Below are positions 7,982 to 17,203 of a stretch of 64,000 nucleotides of DNA, in pieces. Origin of the DNA: Jiangella asiatica (GTDB taxonomy: Bacteria; Actinomycetota; Actinomycetes; Jiangellales; Jiangellaceae); NCBI RefSeq assembly GCF_004349065.1, contig NZ_SMKZ01000017.1, positions 1-64,000 on the forward strand. Reading direction: 5' to 3'. Numbering within the stretch: the stretch's first letter is position 1; each line of letters starts with the position of its first letter. Below the pieces are notes generated by a model that saw only the letters and a program-made list of their open reading frames with translations, searched no databases and was not told the DNA's origin. The position numbers and the translations under genes are program-made.

Positions 7982-9578
<1,597 letters not shown>

Positions 9579-9590
9579 CCACGCGTTGGT

Positions 9591-9690
9591 CATCAACGGA
9601 TGGCGACATCACCAGGACTTCTGGTGCTCTACCAGGGATGTAAGCGTGGTGACGCACCAGGAGTCCTCGTGATGTGCCGGATCGTTGATG
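9591..9690. repeat. Palindromic repeat element after ilvC
   Basis: Nested inverted repeats: an outer pair around CATCAACGGAT (9591-9601) and ATCGTTGATG (9681-9690), and an inner pair at 9607-9626 and 9655-9674 that match at about 17 of 20 positions. The inner arm resembles the element at 32123-32201, and the outer arm the elements at 14760 and 45648. It begins 12 bases after the ilvC stop and may also work as a terminator. The remaining bases to 9838 hold only the AraC-gene promoter region. Confidence 0.7.
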
Positions 9691-9838
9691 CTGAGACCGC
9701 GACTGGTTCGCCCGCTCACCCGGGCGGCTCGGCACGTTCAGCGCCGTCGGCGGAGTCGCCATGATCGGCCTGGGCGGCCGGCTGGCGGTCACCGGCCGCC
9801 ACGACTGACTGTCGGTGCCCGCGGGTACGGTCGGAAGC

Positions 9839-10696
9839 ATGCTGGTCCGATCGCCCGCGCCGGCGCTCGCGCAGTTCGTCGATCATCTGTGGTACGTCGA
9901 CGAGCCACTGCCGCCTGGGCGTGACCGGGCGCTGCCCACCGGCGCCGCGCAGATCGTCGTCAACCTCGCCGACGACCACCTGCACTGGTATGACGGTGCC
10001 CGGCTCGACGACGAGCACGCAACGGCCGGTGCTGGCCTGTGCGCTGCGCTGGACCGGCCGATCGGGGTCGACACGGTCGACCAGGCCGCCACCGCCGGCG
10101 TGGTCTTCCGACCCGGCGGCGTGGCCGCGTTCGTCGACCCGCCGGTGCACGTCCTCACCGACCCGGTGACCGGGCTGGACGACCTGTGGGGCGTCGACGG
10201 CGCCTGTGTGCGCGAGCGGGTCCTGACGGCCGCTCCGGCACCGGCGGCTCGGCTGGCCGTCCTCGAGCGCGTCCTGCTGGACCGGCTGGCTCGTGCCGGC
10301 CGCTTCGCACCGGACCCGGGGCTCGGGTTCGCCGTCGGCGCCCTGGCTCGCGGCGCCGCCGTGGGCTCCGTCGTCGACCGGGTGGGCCTGTCCACGTCGA
10401 CCTTCCAGCGCCGCTTCCGTGGCGCCGTCGGGCTGTCGCCGAAGCGGTTCGCCCGAGTGCGGCGGCTGCAGCGGGTGCTTTCCGAGCGCGGGGCGGACCC
10501 CGTCGACGTCGACTGGGCGCTGGTCGCCGCCACGCACGGCTACGCCGACCAGGCCCACCTCATCCACGAGTTCCGCGCGCTCACCGGGGTGACTCCCGGC
10601 AGGTACCGGCCACGCTCGGCCGACGCCCTCAACCACGTTCCGCTGACCGATTTCTCCAATCACCGGCGTGCCGATCGCGCCACGATGGTGGCATGA
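9839..10696 (+). CDS. AraC family transcriptional regulator
   Basis: 285 residues. The N-terminal half (FVDHLWYVDEPLPPGRDRALPTGAAQ...) matches the sensor domain common in AraC-like regulators of actinobacteria (DUF6597 type). The C-terminal HTH_18 domain is clear: VVDRVGLSTSTFQRRFRGAV as the first helix-turn-helix and ATHGYADQAHLIHEFRALTG with PGRYR as the second. ATG at 9839 is chosen; TACGGT at 9826-9831 lies seven bases before it with no ribosome-binding site, so the mRNA may be leaderless. It overlaps the VOC gene by four bases and probably acts with or on it. Ligand unknown. Confidence 0.88.
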   Translation: MLVRSPAPALAQFVDHLWYVDEPLPPGRDRALPTGAAQIVVNLADDHLHWYDGARLDDEHATAGAGLCAALDRPIGVDTVDQAATAGVVFRPGGVAAFVDPPVHVLTDPVTGLDDLWGVDGACVRERVLTAAPAPAARLAVLERVLLDRLARAGRFAPDPGLGFAVGALARGAAVGSVVDRVGLSTSTFQRRFRGAVGLSPKRFARVRRLQRVLSERGADPVDVDWALVAATHGYADQAHLIHEFRALTGVTPGRYRPRSADALNHVPLTDFSNHRRADRATMVA

Positions 10697-11106
10697 ACGA
10701 AACGACCGTGACCCCGAAGCTCGTCGTCGACGGCGCCGACCGGGCCATCGACTTCTACCGCCGTGCGCTCGGAGCCGAGCTGCTGGTGCGGCATCCCGGG
10801 CCGGGCGGCAGGGTCGTCTACGCGGAGTTCCGCGTCGGCGGCAGCACGCTGTCGATCAAGGACGCCGACGAGCACGACCCAGCCGCGCCCGCCCTCTTCA
10901 CGCTCGACGTGGCCGACGCGCACGCCGCCGGCGCCGCGCTGGAGGAGGCCGGCGCCACCGTCGTCTTCCCGATCGACGACCAGCCGTACGGCCTGCGCCA
11001 GGGTCGGCTGGCCGACCCGTTCGGCATCCAGTGGATCGTCTCCCAGACGACGGAGGACCTCAGCCCCGAGGAGGTGCGGCGCCGGTTGGAGGCGGGCGCG
11101 GGCTGA
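10693..11106 (+). CDS. VOC (glyoxalase/bleomycin-resistance fold) family protein
   Basis: 137 residues of a single VOC fold with the typical start VTPKLVVDGADRAIDFYRRA and the end QPYGLRQGRLADPFGIQWIV, similar to PhnB/YdhR-like VOC proteins. VOC proteins bind a metal or small ligands; the reaction cannot be predicted here. The ATGA overlap with the AraC-type regulator gene makes a two-gene operon, suggesting that the regulator and this protein handle the same small molecule. Confidence 0.82.
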   Translation: MNETTVTPKLVVDGADRAIDFYRRALGAELLVRHPGPGGRVVYAEFRVGGSTLSIKDADEHDPAAPALFTLDVADAHAAGAALEEAGATVVFPIDDQPYGLRQGRLADPFGIQWIVSQTTEDLSPEEVRRRLEAGAG

Positions 11107-11112
11107 GCGCCG

Positions 11113-11631
11113 TCAGCCGCCCTTGGTGTAGGCCGCCCGCCAGCGGTTCTCGCGTCGGTCCAGCGAGAACGTCACCCGGTCGCCGAGCGCGACGAACTCC
11201 GTCGTCGTGGCGGTCGCGTCGTGGTGGCGCTGGTCGTAGGCGGACCGGACGTAGCTCGGGTACTCGGCCGGGATGCGGCGGTCGAAGTCGGGCAGCTTCT
11301 CGATCAGCTCGGCCCAGATGTCCGGGCCCGTATAGGCGTTGAGCAGGCCGAGGATCTCGTCGGCCCGCTCGCGCGCGACCAGCTCCTCGATCACCGGGAA
11401 CAGCTGCTCGGTGAGCCGGGCCGCCTGCTCGCGGTCGGTCAGCGCCTGGCCGCCCGCGGCGGGGCGCCAGCTGTCCAGCCGCTGTGAGCTGTAGAGATGC
11501 TCGCCCTCGACGACGCCGTCACGGGCCCGTCGGACCACCAGCACACCGGACCCGGCGTAGACCAAATCGGCGTTCGGGTACCCCTCACGCAACTGCCGCA
11601 CCAGCCCTTCGGTCACGACAGGAACGTCCAT
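11113..11631 (-). CDS. Hypothetical protein, 172 residues
   Basis: I do not recognise a family. The product is soluble and mixed alpha/beta, beginning VPVVTEGLVRQLREGYPNAD, with an acidic helical middle (DREQAARLTEQLFPVIEEL) and a C-terminal strand-rich part. TAGGAT on this strand at 11639-11644 ends seven bases before the ATG, which suggests a separate leaderless transcript whose promoter lies at the very end of the anthranilate synthase gene. No signal peptide or membrane segment. Codon bias supports it as a real gene. Confidence 0.6.
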   Translation of the reverse strand: MDVPVVTEGLVRQLREGYPNADLVYAGSGVLVVRRARDGVVEGEHLYSSQRLDSWRPAAGGQALTDREQAARLTEQLFPVIEELVARERADEILGLLNAYTGPDIWAELIEKLPDFDRRIPAEYPSYVRSAYDQRHHDATATTTEFVALGDRVTFSLDRRENRWRAAYTKGG

Positions 11632-11641
11632 GGTGCGAATC

Positions 11642-13558
11642 CTAGTCGGATCCGGCGCCGGCCGTCCGCGCGGTCCGGACCGTCCCGAACACGTCCTCGA
11701 CCAGCTCGGCCAGCAGGTCGACCCCCTCCGTCGACAAGATCGACTCGAGGTGGAACTGGACCGAGGCGAACGCGTCGCCGCGCAGCGCGTGCACCTCCCC
11801 GGTGACGGGGTCCGCAGCGATCTCCAGGCCGGCTGGGACGGCGAGGGGAACCGTCGCCGCGAAGGTGTTGTAGAAGCCGACGCTGGTCGCCCGGCCGAAC
11901 AGGTCCACGGTGCGCTGGGTGCCCTGGTACGGCTGCGGCAGCGGACCCACCGGGAGCCCCAGCACGTCGGCGAGCACCTGGTGGCTCAGGCACACCGCGA
12001 GCAGCGGGCGCCGGGTGGCCAACCGGGCGGTGACCAGGCCGCGCAGATGCGCCATCCGCGGGTCGCCGGCGTCGCGCGGGTCACCGGGTCCGGGACCGGA
12101 CACCAGCAGGTCGTAGCCGTCCTCGTACCGTGCGACGGAGCCGTCGACGGCCGGGTCGTCCCAGCGGCGGACCTCCGCCGTCATGCCCAGCCGGCGCAGC
12201 AGGTGAGCGAGCATCGCCGTCCACCGGTCCTCGGCGTCGACGATGAGCGCGGTCCGCCCGGCCAGCGCGGGCCGCTCGTCCGGGCCCTGCGGCCGCAGCC
12301 AGAACGGCGCCAGGGTGCGGTTGCGTGCGGTGAGCGCAGCGGCGACGCCGGGGTGTGCGGCAAGGTCGTTCGCGGCGTCGGCGGGCGCCTGCCGCGACGG
12401 GCCGAGGCCGAGCGCGGCCAGCACGCCGGCGGCCTTCGCGTGGGTCTCGGCCACCTCGTGCCGGGCGACTGAGTGCCGCACCAGCGTGGCGCCGACGGGC
12501 ACCCGCACGGTGCCGTCGGGGTCGAGGTGGGCCGTGCGGATCAGGATCGGCGCGTCCAGCGTGCGGCGGCCGTCGTCGTCGCGGCCGATCAGCGCCGCCA
12601 CCCCCGCGTAGTAGCCGCGACCGGACGGCTCGTAACGGGTGATGACCCGGGCGGCGTTCTCCAGCGGCGACCCGGTGACGGTGGGCGCGAACATCGTCTC
12701 GCGCAGCACGTCCCGCACGTCCATCCGGGTGGTGCCCTCCAGCAGGTACTCGGTGTGCACGACGTGCCGGAGCCGCTTGAGGTACGGCCCGAGCACCCGG
12801 CCGCCGTCCTCGCAGACGTGCGCCATCAGCTTGAGCTCCTCGTCCACGACCATGAACAGTTCCTCGGTCTCCTTCGGGTCGGCGAGGAAGCGCAGCAGCC
12901 CGTCGGCGGTCACGCCGTCGGCGGGCGCCCGGTAGGTGCCGCTGATGGGGTTCATGACGGCGGTGCCGCCGGCCACGCTGACGTGCCGCTCCGGGCTGGC
13001 ACCGACCATCGTGACGTCGCCGGCGTGCACGGCGAACGTCCAGTACGCGCCCAGCTCGCCGGTGAGCAGCCGCCGGAACAGCCGCAGTGCCGCGTGCGGA
13101 ACCGACCCGTGCAGGCGGGTCACGTAGTCGCGGCGGATGACGAAGTTGGCGCCCTCCCCGCGGCCGATCTCGTCGCGGATGACCCGGCCGACGATGTCCG
13201 CGTAGGTGTCGTCGTCCACGTCGAACCCGCCGGGCTCGACGTCGACACCGTCGGCGGGAATCGCGGCGAGGACCTCGTCGACGCCGAGCACGACGCGCTC
13301 GCTGACCACGAGGCAGCGCAGCGGCGCACCGTCGTCGTGGTGGTCGAAGCCACGCTCGGCGACCTGGCGGTACGGGACCAGGGCGAGCACCCGCGGCCCG
13401 GCCGGTCCGCCGTCGTCGTCATCGTCGGGAAGCGGGATGTCGGCGAGCCGCTCGACGTCGACGACCTCGCCGAGCAGCACCTCGACGCCGGGCCCGTCGG
13501 CCCTGGCGATCACGGCGAACGGCGGGGGAGCGGGATCGCGGAGCAGGGAGTGGATCAT
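11642..13558 (-). CDS. Fused anthranilate synthase (TrpE-TrpG / PhzE-like architecture)
   Basis: 638 residues. The N-terminal two thirds are a chorismate-binding domain (AVMNPISGTYRAP, KETEELFMVVDEELKLM, PLENAARVITRYEPSGRGYY). The C-terminal third is a class I glutamine amidotransferase (VSGPGPGDPRD, the nucleophile Cys in CLSHQ, and the FHLES His-x-Glu). The fusion order and the QGTQRTVDLFGR and VGFYNT segments are shared with PhzE-like enzymes of secondary metabolism, so sequence alone allows anthranilate or aminodeoxyisochorismate synthesis. The upstream leader peptide with tandem Trp codons argues for anthranilate made for tryptophan. ATG 13558 has GGAAGG before it. No other trp or phenazine genes are adjacent. 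Confidence 0.85.
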   Translation of the reverse strand: MIHSLLRDPAPPPFAVIARADGPGVEVLLGEVVDVERLADIPLPDDDDDGGPAGPRVLALVPYRQVAERGFDHHDDGAPLRCLVVSERVVLGVDEVLAAIPADGVDVEPGGFDVDDDTYADIVGRVIRDEIGRGEGANFVIRRDYVTRLHGSVPHAALRLFRRLLTGELGAYWTFAVHAGDVTMVGASPERHVSVAGGTAVMNPISGTYRAPADGVTADGLLRFLADPKETEELFMVVDEELKLMAHVCEDGGRVLGPYLKRLRHVVHTEYLLEGTTRMDVRDVLRETMFAPTVTGSPLENAARVITRYEPSGRGYYAGVAALIGRDDDGRRTLDAPILIRTAHLDPDGTVRVPVGATLVRHSVARHEVAETHAKAAGVLAALGLGPSRQAPADAANDLAAHPGVAAALTARNRTLAPFWLRPQGPDERPALAGRTALIVDAEDRWTAMLAHLLRRLGMTAEVRRWDDPAVDGSVARYEDGYDLLVSGPGPGDPRDAGDPRMAHLRGLVTARLATRRPLLAVCLSHQVLADVLGLPVGPLPQPYQGTQRTVDLFGRATSVGFYNTFAATVPLAVPAGLEIAADPVTGEVHALRGDAFASVQFHLESILSTEGVDLLAELVEDVFGTVRTARTAGAGSD

Positions 13559-13609
13559 GGTGGTCCTTCCGGTCGAGCCCCGACCGGAGAACGGGCCGCA
13601 CACGACGAC

Positions 13610-13631
13610 GACCGCCTCGGACGAGGCGGTC
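13610..13631 (-). terminator. trp attenuator hairpin
   Basis: A perfect 10-bp stem with a two-base loop: GACCGCCTCG at 13610-13619 and CGAGGCGGTC at 13622-13631. It lies between the leader peptide and the anthranilate synthase start. On the minus strand it is followed by a TCGTCGTCGT tract rather than a run of T, as in some high-GC attenuators. A second imperfect GC-rich hairpin at about 13657-13687 overlaps the Trp codons and could be the competing fold. Confidence 0.65.
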
Positions 13632-13670
13632 GCTGTGCGTGGATGAGTACGCGAAGGGTGGGTGCGCCGC

Positions 13671-13712
13671 CTAGGAGGCGCGCCACCAGCTGCCGAGCAC
13701 AGTCGCGTACAT
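13671..13712 (-). CDS. trpL: trp leader peptide
   Basis: ATG at 13712 opens a 13-codon frame, MYATVLGSWWRAS, ending at TAG (13671-13673). The two adjacent TGG codons at 13683-13688 are the classical Trp-sensing stall site. It lies 112 bases upstream of the fused anthranilate synthase, with a strong GC hairpin in between. There is no Shine-Dalgarno sequence; a promoter box ends seven bases before the ATG, so the leader is probably translated from a leaderless message. Confidence 0.82.
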   Translation of the reverse strand: MYATVLGSWWRAS

Positions 13713-13719
13713 GGCGCTG

Positions 13720-13748
13720 ACGCTAACCGACGTCGCGGCCGCGCACAA
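13720..13748 (-). promoter_or_regulatory. Predicted promoter of the trp leader
   Basis: On the minus strand TTGTGC (13743-13748) and TAGCGT (13720-13725) are 17 bases apart, and the -10 box ends seven bases before the leader ATG at 13712. The promoter sits just before the end of the upstream SPFH gene, so the trp unit can be transcribed independently of it. Confidence 0.6.
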
Positions 13749-13755
13749 GCGCTTC

Positions 13756-14703
13756 TCAGCCGGGACTCATGCCGTCCGCCGGGACCCCGGCCGCGGCCGA
13801 CGACGGCTGCGCGGGTGGTGGCGGCGGTGGCGGGGTGAGCTCCGGCGGATCGGCGGATGCGGGCACCTGCGCCGCGGCCGGCGGCTCGGGCCGGGCGGCG
13901 TCCGGTGGGCGCGCCGCGTCCGTCGTCGGGGCCCGCTCGCCGAGTTCGCCGGTCGAGCGCTCCAGGAAGCGGAGGAGCTCGACCGGGAAGGGCAGCACGA
14001 CGGTGGAGTTCTTCTCCGCCGCCACCTCGACGATGGTCTGCAGCAGCCGCAGCTGCAGTGCCGCCGGTGTCTGCGCCATCGTGGCCGCCGCGCTGGACAG
14101 CTTCTGCGACGCCTGCAGCTCACCGTCGGCCGTGATGACCCGGGAGCGGCGCTCCCGTTCGGCCTCGGCCTGCCGCGACATCGACCGCTTCATCGACTCC
14201 GGCAGCGCGACGTCCTTGATCTCGACTCGGTCGATCTCGACGCCCCAGCCCACGGCCGGGCTGTCGATCATCAGCGCGAGGCCCTGGTTGAGCGCCTCGC
14301 GGTTGGACAGCAGGTCGTCCAGCTCGCTCTTCCCGATGATGGAGCGCAGCGACGTCTGTGCCACCTGCGACACCGCGAACTCGTAGTCCTGTACCTCGAC
14401 GGTGGCGTCGATCGGGTTGTGAACCCGGAAGTACACGACCGCATCGACCCGGACGGTGACGTTGTCCCGCGTGATGCCGTCCTGCGCGGGGACCGGCATC
14501 GTGATGATCTGGACGTTGACCTTGCGCATCTGGTCGACGAACGGGGCGATCCAGGTGAACCCCGGCTCACGGGGCGGGCCGTGCACCCGTCCCAGCCGGA
14601 ACACCACTCCGCGCTCGAACTGCCGGACGACGCGAGCACTCGCGCCGAACCCGACGAGCCCGGCGATGGCGAGGATGACGAGTACCGCGATGAGTGCACC
14701 CAT
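13756..14703 (-). CDS. SPFH/band-7 (stomatin/HflK-C-like) membrane protein
   Basis: 315 residues. One N-terminal membrane anchor (ALIAVLVILAIAGLVGFG), then a complete SPFH domain (RVVRQFERGVVFRLGRV, ...GITRDNVTVRVDAVVYFRV) and a helical segment with SMSRQAEAERERRSRVITAD, ending in a Pro/Ala-rich tail with a run of seven Pro. Stomatin-like proteins organise membrane microdomains and often work with NfeD proteins or proteases; none is adjacent. ATG 14703 has GGAGG eight bases before it; GTG 14712 is the alternative. It lies directly upstream of the trp leader on the same strand. Confidence 0.88.
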   Translation of the reverse strand: MGALIAVLVILAIAGLVGFGASARVVRQFERGVVFRLGRVHGPPREPGFTWIAPFVDQMRKVNVQIITMPVPAQDGITRDNVTVRVDAVVYFRVHNPIDATVEVQDYEFAVSQVAQTSLRSIIGKSELDDLLSNREALNQGLALMIDSPAVGWGVEIDRVEIKDVALPESMKRSMSRQAEAERERRSRVITADGELQASQKLSSAAATMAQTPAALQLRLLQTIVEVAAEKNSTVVLPFPVELLRFLERSTGELGERAPTTDAARPPDAARPEPPAAAQVPASADPPELTPPPPPPPAQPSSAAAGVPADGMSPG

Positions 14704-14759
14704 GCTGACCACCTCCGTCAGCCGTTCCCCTTCGAGAGTACGCCCGTCTCGTCCATACC

Positions 14760-14817
14760 CCCATGATCATCAACGGTTGGCGACGTCATGACGTCGCCAA
14801 CCGTTGATGATCATGGG
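14760..14817. repeat. Perfect 58-bp palindrome
   Basis: Two 29-base arms with no spacer and no mismatch, beginning CCCATGATCATCAACGG and ending CCGTTGATGATCATGGG. It lies between the divergent SPFH and tetR genes, so it cannot be just a terminator of a convergent pair. A close relative is at 45648-45711. Confidence 0.9.
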
Positions 14818-14825
14818 ATATCCAC

Positions 14826-14854
14826 TTGTGAGTGAGGACTCACTCATTTACGCT
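14826..14854 (+). promoter_or_regulatory. Predicted tetR promoter with embedded operator
   Basis: TTGTGA (14826-14831) and TACGCT (14849-14854) are 17 bases apart, and GTG 14863 follows eight bases after the -10 box. Between them lies the dyad TGAGTGAG-GA-CTCACTCA (14829-14846), which overlaps the -35 and fills the spacer. This is a typical place for a TetR dimer to block its own promoter and the exporter genes behind it. Confidence 0.7.
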
Positions 14855-14862
14855 TCCGTCTC

Positions 14863-15468
14863 GTGGCCACGCAGACCCGACGGACCAGGGCGGCTCCGAT
14901 GTCGCCCGACCAGCGGCGCGAGGCGATCGTCGCCGCCACCGTGCCGCTGGTGCGTCAGCACGGATTCGACATCACGACCCGGCAGATCGCCGAGGCGGCC
15001 GGCATCGCCGAAGGCACCATCTTCCGCGTCTTCGAGGACAAGGACTCGCTGCTGCGCCAGGCGGTCGAGGCGGCGGTGCACCCCGGCGACACCGAGCGCC
15101 GGCTGTCCGCCGTCGGCACCGACCTGCCACTCGACCAGCGGCTCCTGGTAGTCGCCGAGATCCTGCACGAGCGGCTGACCAGCGTCTTCCAGCTCATGGC
15201 GGCCATCGGGTTCAACCGGCCGCCGGGTGACGACGGCCGTGACGACCCGCCCCGCCACGCCGGGATGATGGCCGTCATCGAACGGCTGGTGGAGCCCGAT
15301 CGCGACCGGCTGCGCCTGCCGCCGGCGGAGGTGGCCAGACGGCTGCGCATCCTGTGCTTCGCCGGCTTTCACCCTCTGATCAACGATCACCACCCCCTCA
15401 CCCCGGCAGAGGTCGTCGACCTGCTGCTGCACGGGGTCTGGGCCGGATCCGACTCACCGGAGCTCTGA
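14863..15468 (+). CDS. TetR family transcriptional repressor
   Basis: 201 residues. The N-terminal TetR DNA-binding domain is evident: RREAIVAATVPLVRQHGFDI, TTRQIAEAAGIAEGTIFRVF and EDKDSLLRQAVEAA. The C-terminal ligand-binding part is divergent. GTG 14863 is two codons upstream of the first conserved charged residues and follows a promoter/operator. The exporter gene begins two bases after its stop, so repressor and both exporter subunits form one operon that a transported compound would be expected to induce. Confidence 0.92.
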   Translation: MATQTRRTRAAPMSPDQRREAIVAATVPLVRQHGFDITTRQIAEAAGIAEGTIFRVFEDKDSLLRQAVEAAVHPGDTERRLSAVGTDLPLDQRLLVVAEILHERLTSVFQLMAAIGFNRPPGDDGRDDPPRHAGMMAVIERLVEPDRDRLRLPPAEVARRLRILCFAGFHPLINDHHPLTPAEVVDLLLHGVWAGSDSPEL

Positions 15469-15469
15469 C

Positions 15470-17203
15470 ATGCTCATCCGCCTGCTGCGGACGTACCTGC
15501 AGCCGTACCGGCGGTGGCTCGCCGCCGTCGTCGCGCTGCAGTTCGTCGGCACCCTGGCCTCGCTGTACCTGCCCAGCCTCAACGCCGACATCATCGACAA
15601 AGGCATCGCCCGCGGCGACACCGACTACATCATGTCCACCGGCAGGTGGATGCTGGCCGCCACGATCGTGCAGATCTCGTGCACCGTCGGTGCCGTCTAC
15701 TTCGGTGCCCGCACGGCCATGGCGTTCGGCCGGGACGTTCGGGCCGCGCTGTTCCACCGGGTCGGGGAGTTCTCCGCCCGCGAGGTGGGCCGGTTCGGCG
15801 CGCCGTCGCTGATCACGCGCAACACCAACGACGTCCAGCAGGTCCAGATGCTGGTCCTGATGTCGTGCACGCTGCTGGTGACGGCGCCGATCACGGCCAC
15901 CGGTGGCGTGATCATGGCGCTGCGCGAGAACGTCGGGCTGTCGTGGCTGCTGCTGGTCTGCGTGCCGGCACTGGTGACTGGCATCGCGCTGGTGGTGCGT
16001 CGCATGGTGCCCGGCTTCCGGCTGATGCAGGAGCGCATCGACGTCGTCAACCGGGTGCTGCGCGAGCAGATCACCGGCATCCGGGTGGTCCGCGCGTTCG
16101 TGCGCGAGCGCTACGAGCAGGCGCGGTTCGCCGTGGCCAACACCGCGCTCACCGAGACCGCGCTGCACGTCGGCCGGCTGATGGCGCTGATGTTCCCGTA
16201 CGTCATGCTCGTGCTCAACGTGTCCAGCGTGGCCGTGCTGTGGTTCGGCGCGCAGCGCATCGACGCCGGTCAGATGGAGATCGGCTCCATGACGGCGTTC
16301 CTGACCTACCTCATCCAGATCCTGATGTCGGTCATGATGGCTACGTTCATGCTGGTCCTAGTGCCGCGTGCGTCCGTGTGCGCGGAGCGCATCGGAGAGG
16401 TGCTCGACACCGAGTCCTCCGTCGTCCCGCCGGCCGAGCCGGTGACCGACCTGCCGGAGCGGCTCTCGCTGGAGCTGCGCGACGCCAGCTTCTCCTACCC
16501 CGGCGCGGAGGTCCCGGTGCTGCGCCAGGTGGGCTTCACCGTCGAGCCCGGCACCACGACCGCCGTCGTCGGCAGCACCGGCTCGGGAAAGTCCACGCTG
16601 GTCAACCTCGTGCCTCGGCTCATCGACGTGACGGCGGGACGGGTGCTGCTCGGCGGCGTCGACGTGCGCGACCTCGACCCTGACGTGCTGCGCGCCCACA
16701 TCGGGCTGGTGCCGCAGAAGGCGTACCTGTTCTCCGGCACCGTCGCCAGCAACCTGCGTTACGGCAAGCCCGACGCCACCGACGACGAGCTGTGGCAGGC
16801 ACTGGAGATCGCGCAGGCCGCGGACTTCGTCCAGGAGATGCCGGAGGGCCTGGACGCACCGATCGCACAGGGCGGAACCAACGTCTCCGGTGGGCAGCGG
16901 CAACGGCTGGCCATCGCCCGGGCACTGGTCCGCCGCCCGAGCATCTACCTGTTCGACGACTCGTTCTCCGCGCTCGACCTGGCAACCGACGCCCGGTTGA
17001 GAGCGGCGCTGCGACCAGGCACGAGAAACGCCGCGGTGGTCATCGTCGCCCAGCGGGTGTCCACCATCGTCGACGCCGACCAGATCGTGGTGCTCGACGA
17101 CGGCGCCGTCGTCGGGCTCGGCCGGCACGACGAGCTGCTGGCCGCCTGCCCGACGTACGCCGAGATCGTCGAGTCCCAGCTGACCGCGGAGGAGGCCGCA
17201 TGA
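15470..17203 (+). CDS. ABC exporter half-transporter with degenerate catalytic site
   Basis: 577 residues: a six-helix type IV transmembrane domain (to about 320), then a nucleotide-binding domain with Walker [10 protein letters not shown]-loop PQKAYLFSG and signature NVSGGQRQR. In Walker B the sequence is [11 protein letters not shown], with Asp where the catalytic Glu normally stands, as in the non-catalytic subunit of heterodimeric exporters (TM287/288, BmrCD type). Forms an operon with the TetR gene upstream and overlaps the next half-transporter by four bases. Likely drug, lipid or peptide efflux; substrate unknown. Confidence 0.92.
   Translation: MLIRLLRTYLQPYRRWLAAVVALQFVGTLASLYLPSLNADIIDKGIARGDTDYIMSTGRWMLAATIVQISCTVGAVYFGARTAMAFGRDVRAALFHRVGEFSAREVGRFGAPSLITRNTNDVQQVQMLVLMSCTLLVTAPITATGGVIMALRENVGLSWLLLVCVPALVTGIALVVRRMVPGFRLMQERIDVVNRVLREQITGIRVVRAFVRERYEQARFAVANTALTETALHVGRLMALMFPYVMLVLNVSSVAVLWFGAQRIDAGQMEIGSMTAFLTYLIQILMSVMMATFMLVLVPRASVCAERIGEVLDTESSVVPPAEPVTDLPERLSLELRDASFSYPGAEVPVLRQVGFTVEPGTTTAVVGSTGSGKSTLVNLVPRLIDVTAGRVLLGGVDVRDLDPDVLRAHIGLVPQKAYLFSGTVASNLRYGKPDATDDELWQALEIAQAADFVQEMPEGLDAPIAQGGTNVSGGQRQRLAIARALVRRPSIYLFDDSFSALDLATDARLRAALRPGTRNAAVVIVAQRVSTIVDADQIVVLDDGAVVGLGRHDELLAACPTYAEIVESQLTAEEAA

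Noticed and set aside
11642-13558. Phenazine biosynthesis gene cluster suggested by PhzE-like architecture
   Set aside because: No other phenazine genes are near, and a Trp-Trp leader peptide precedes the gene.
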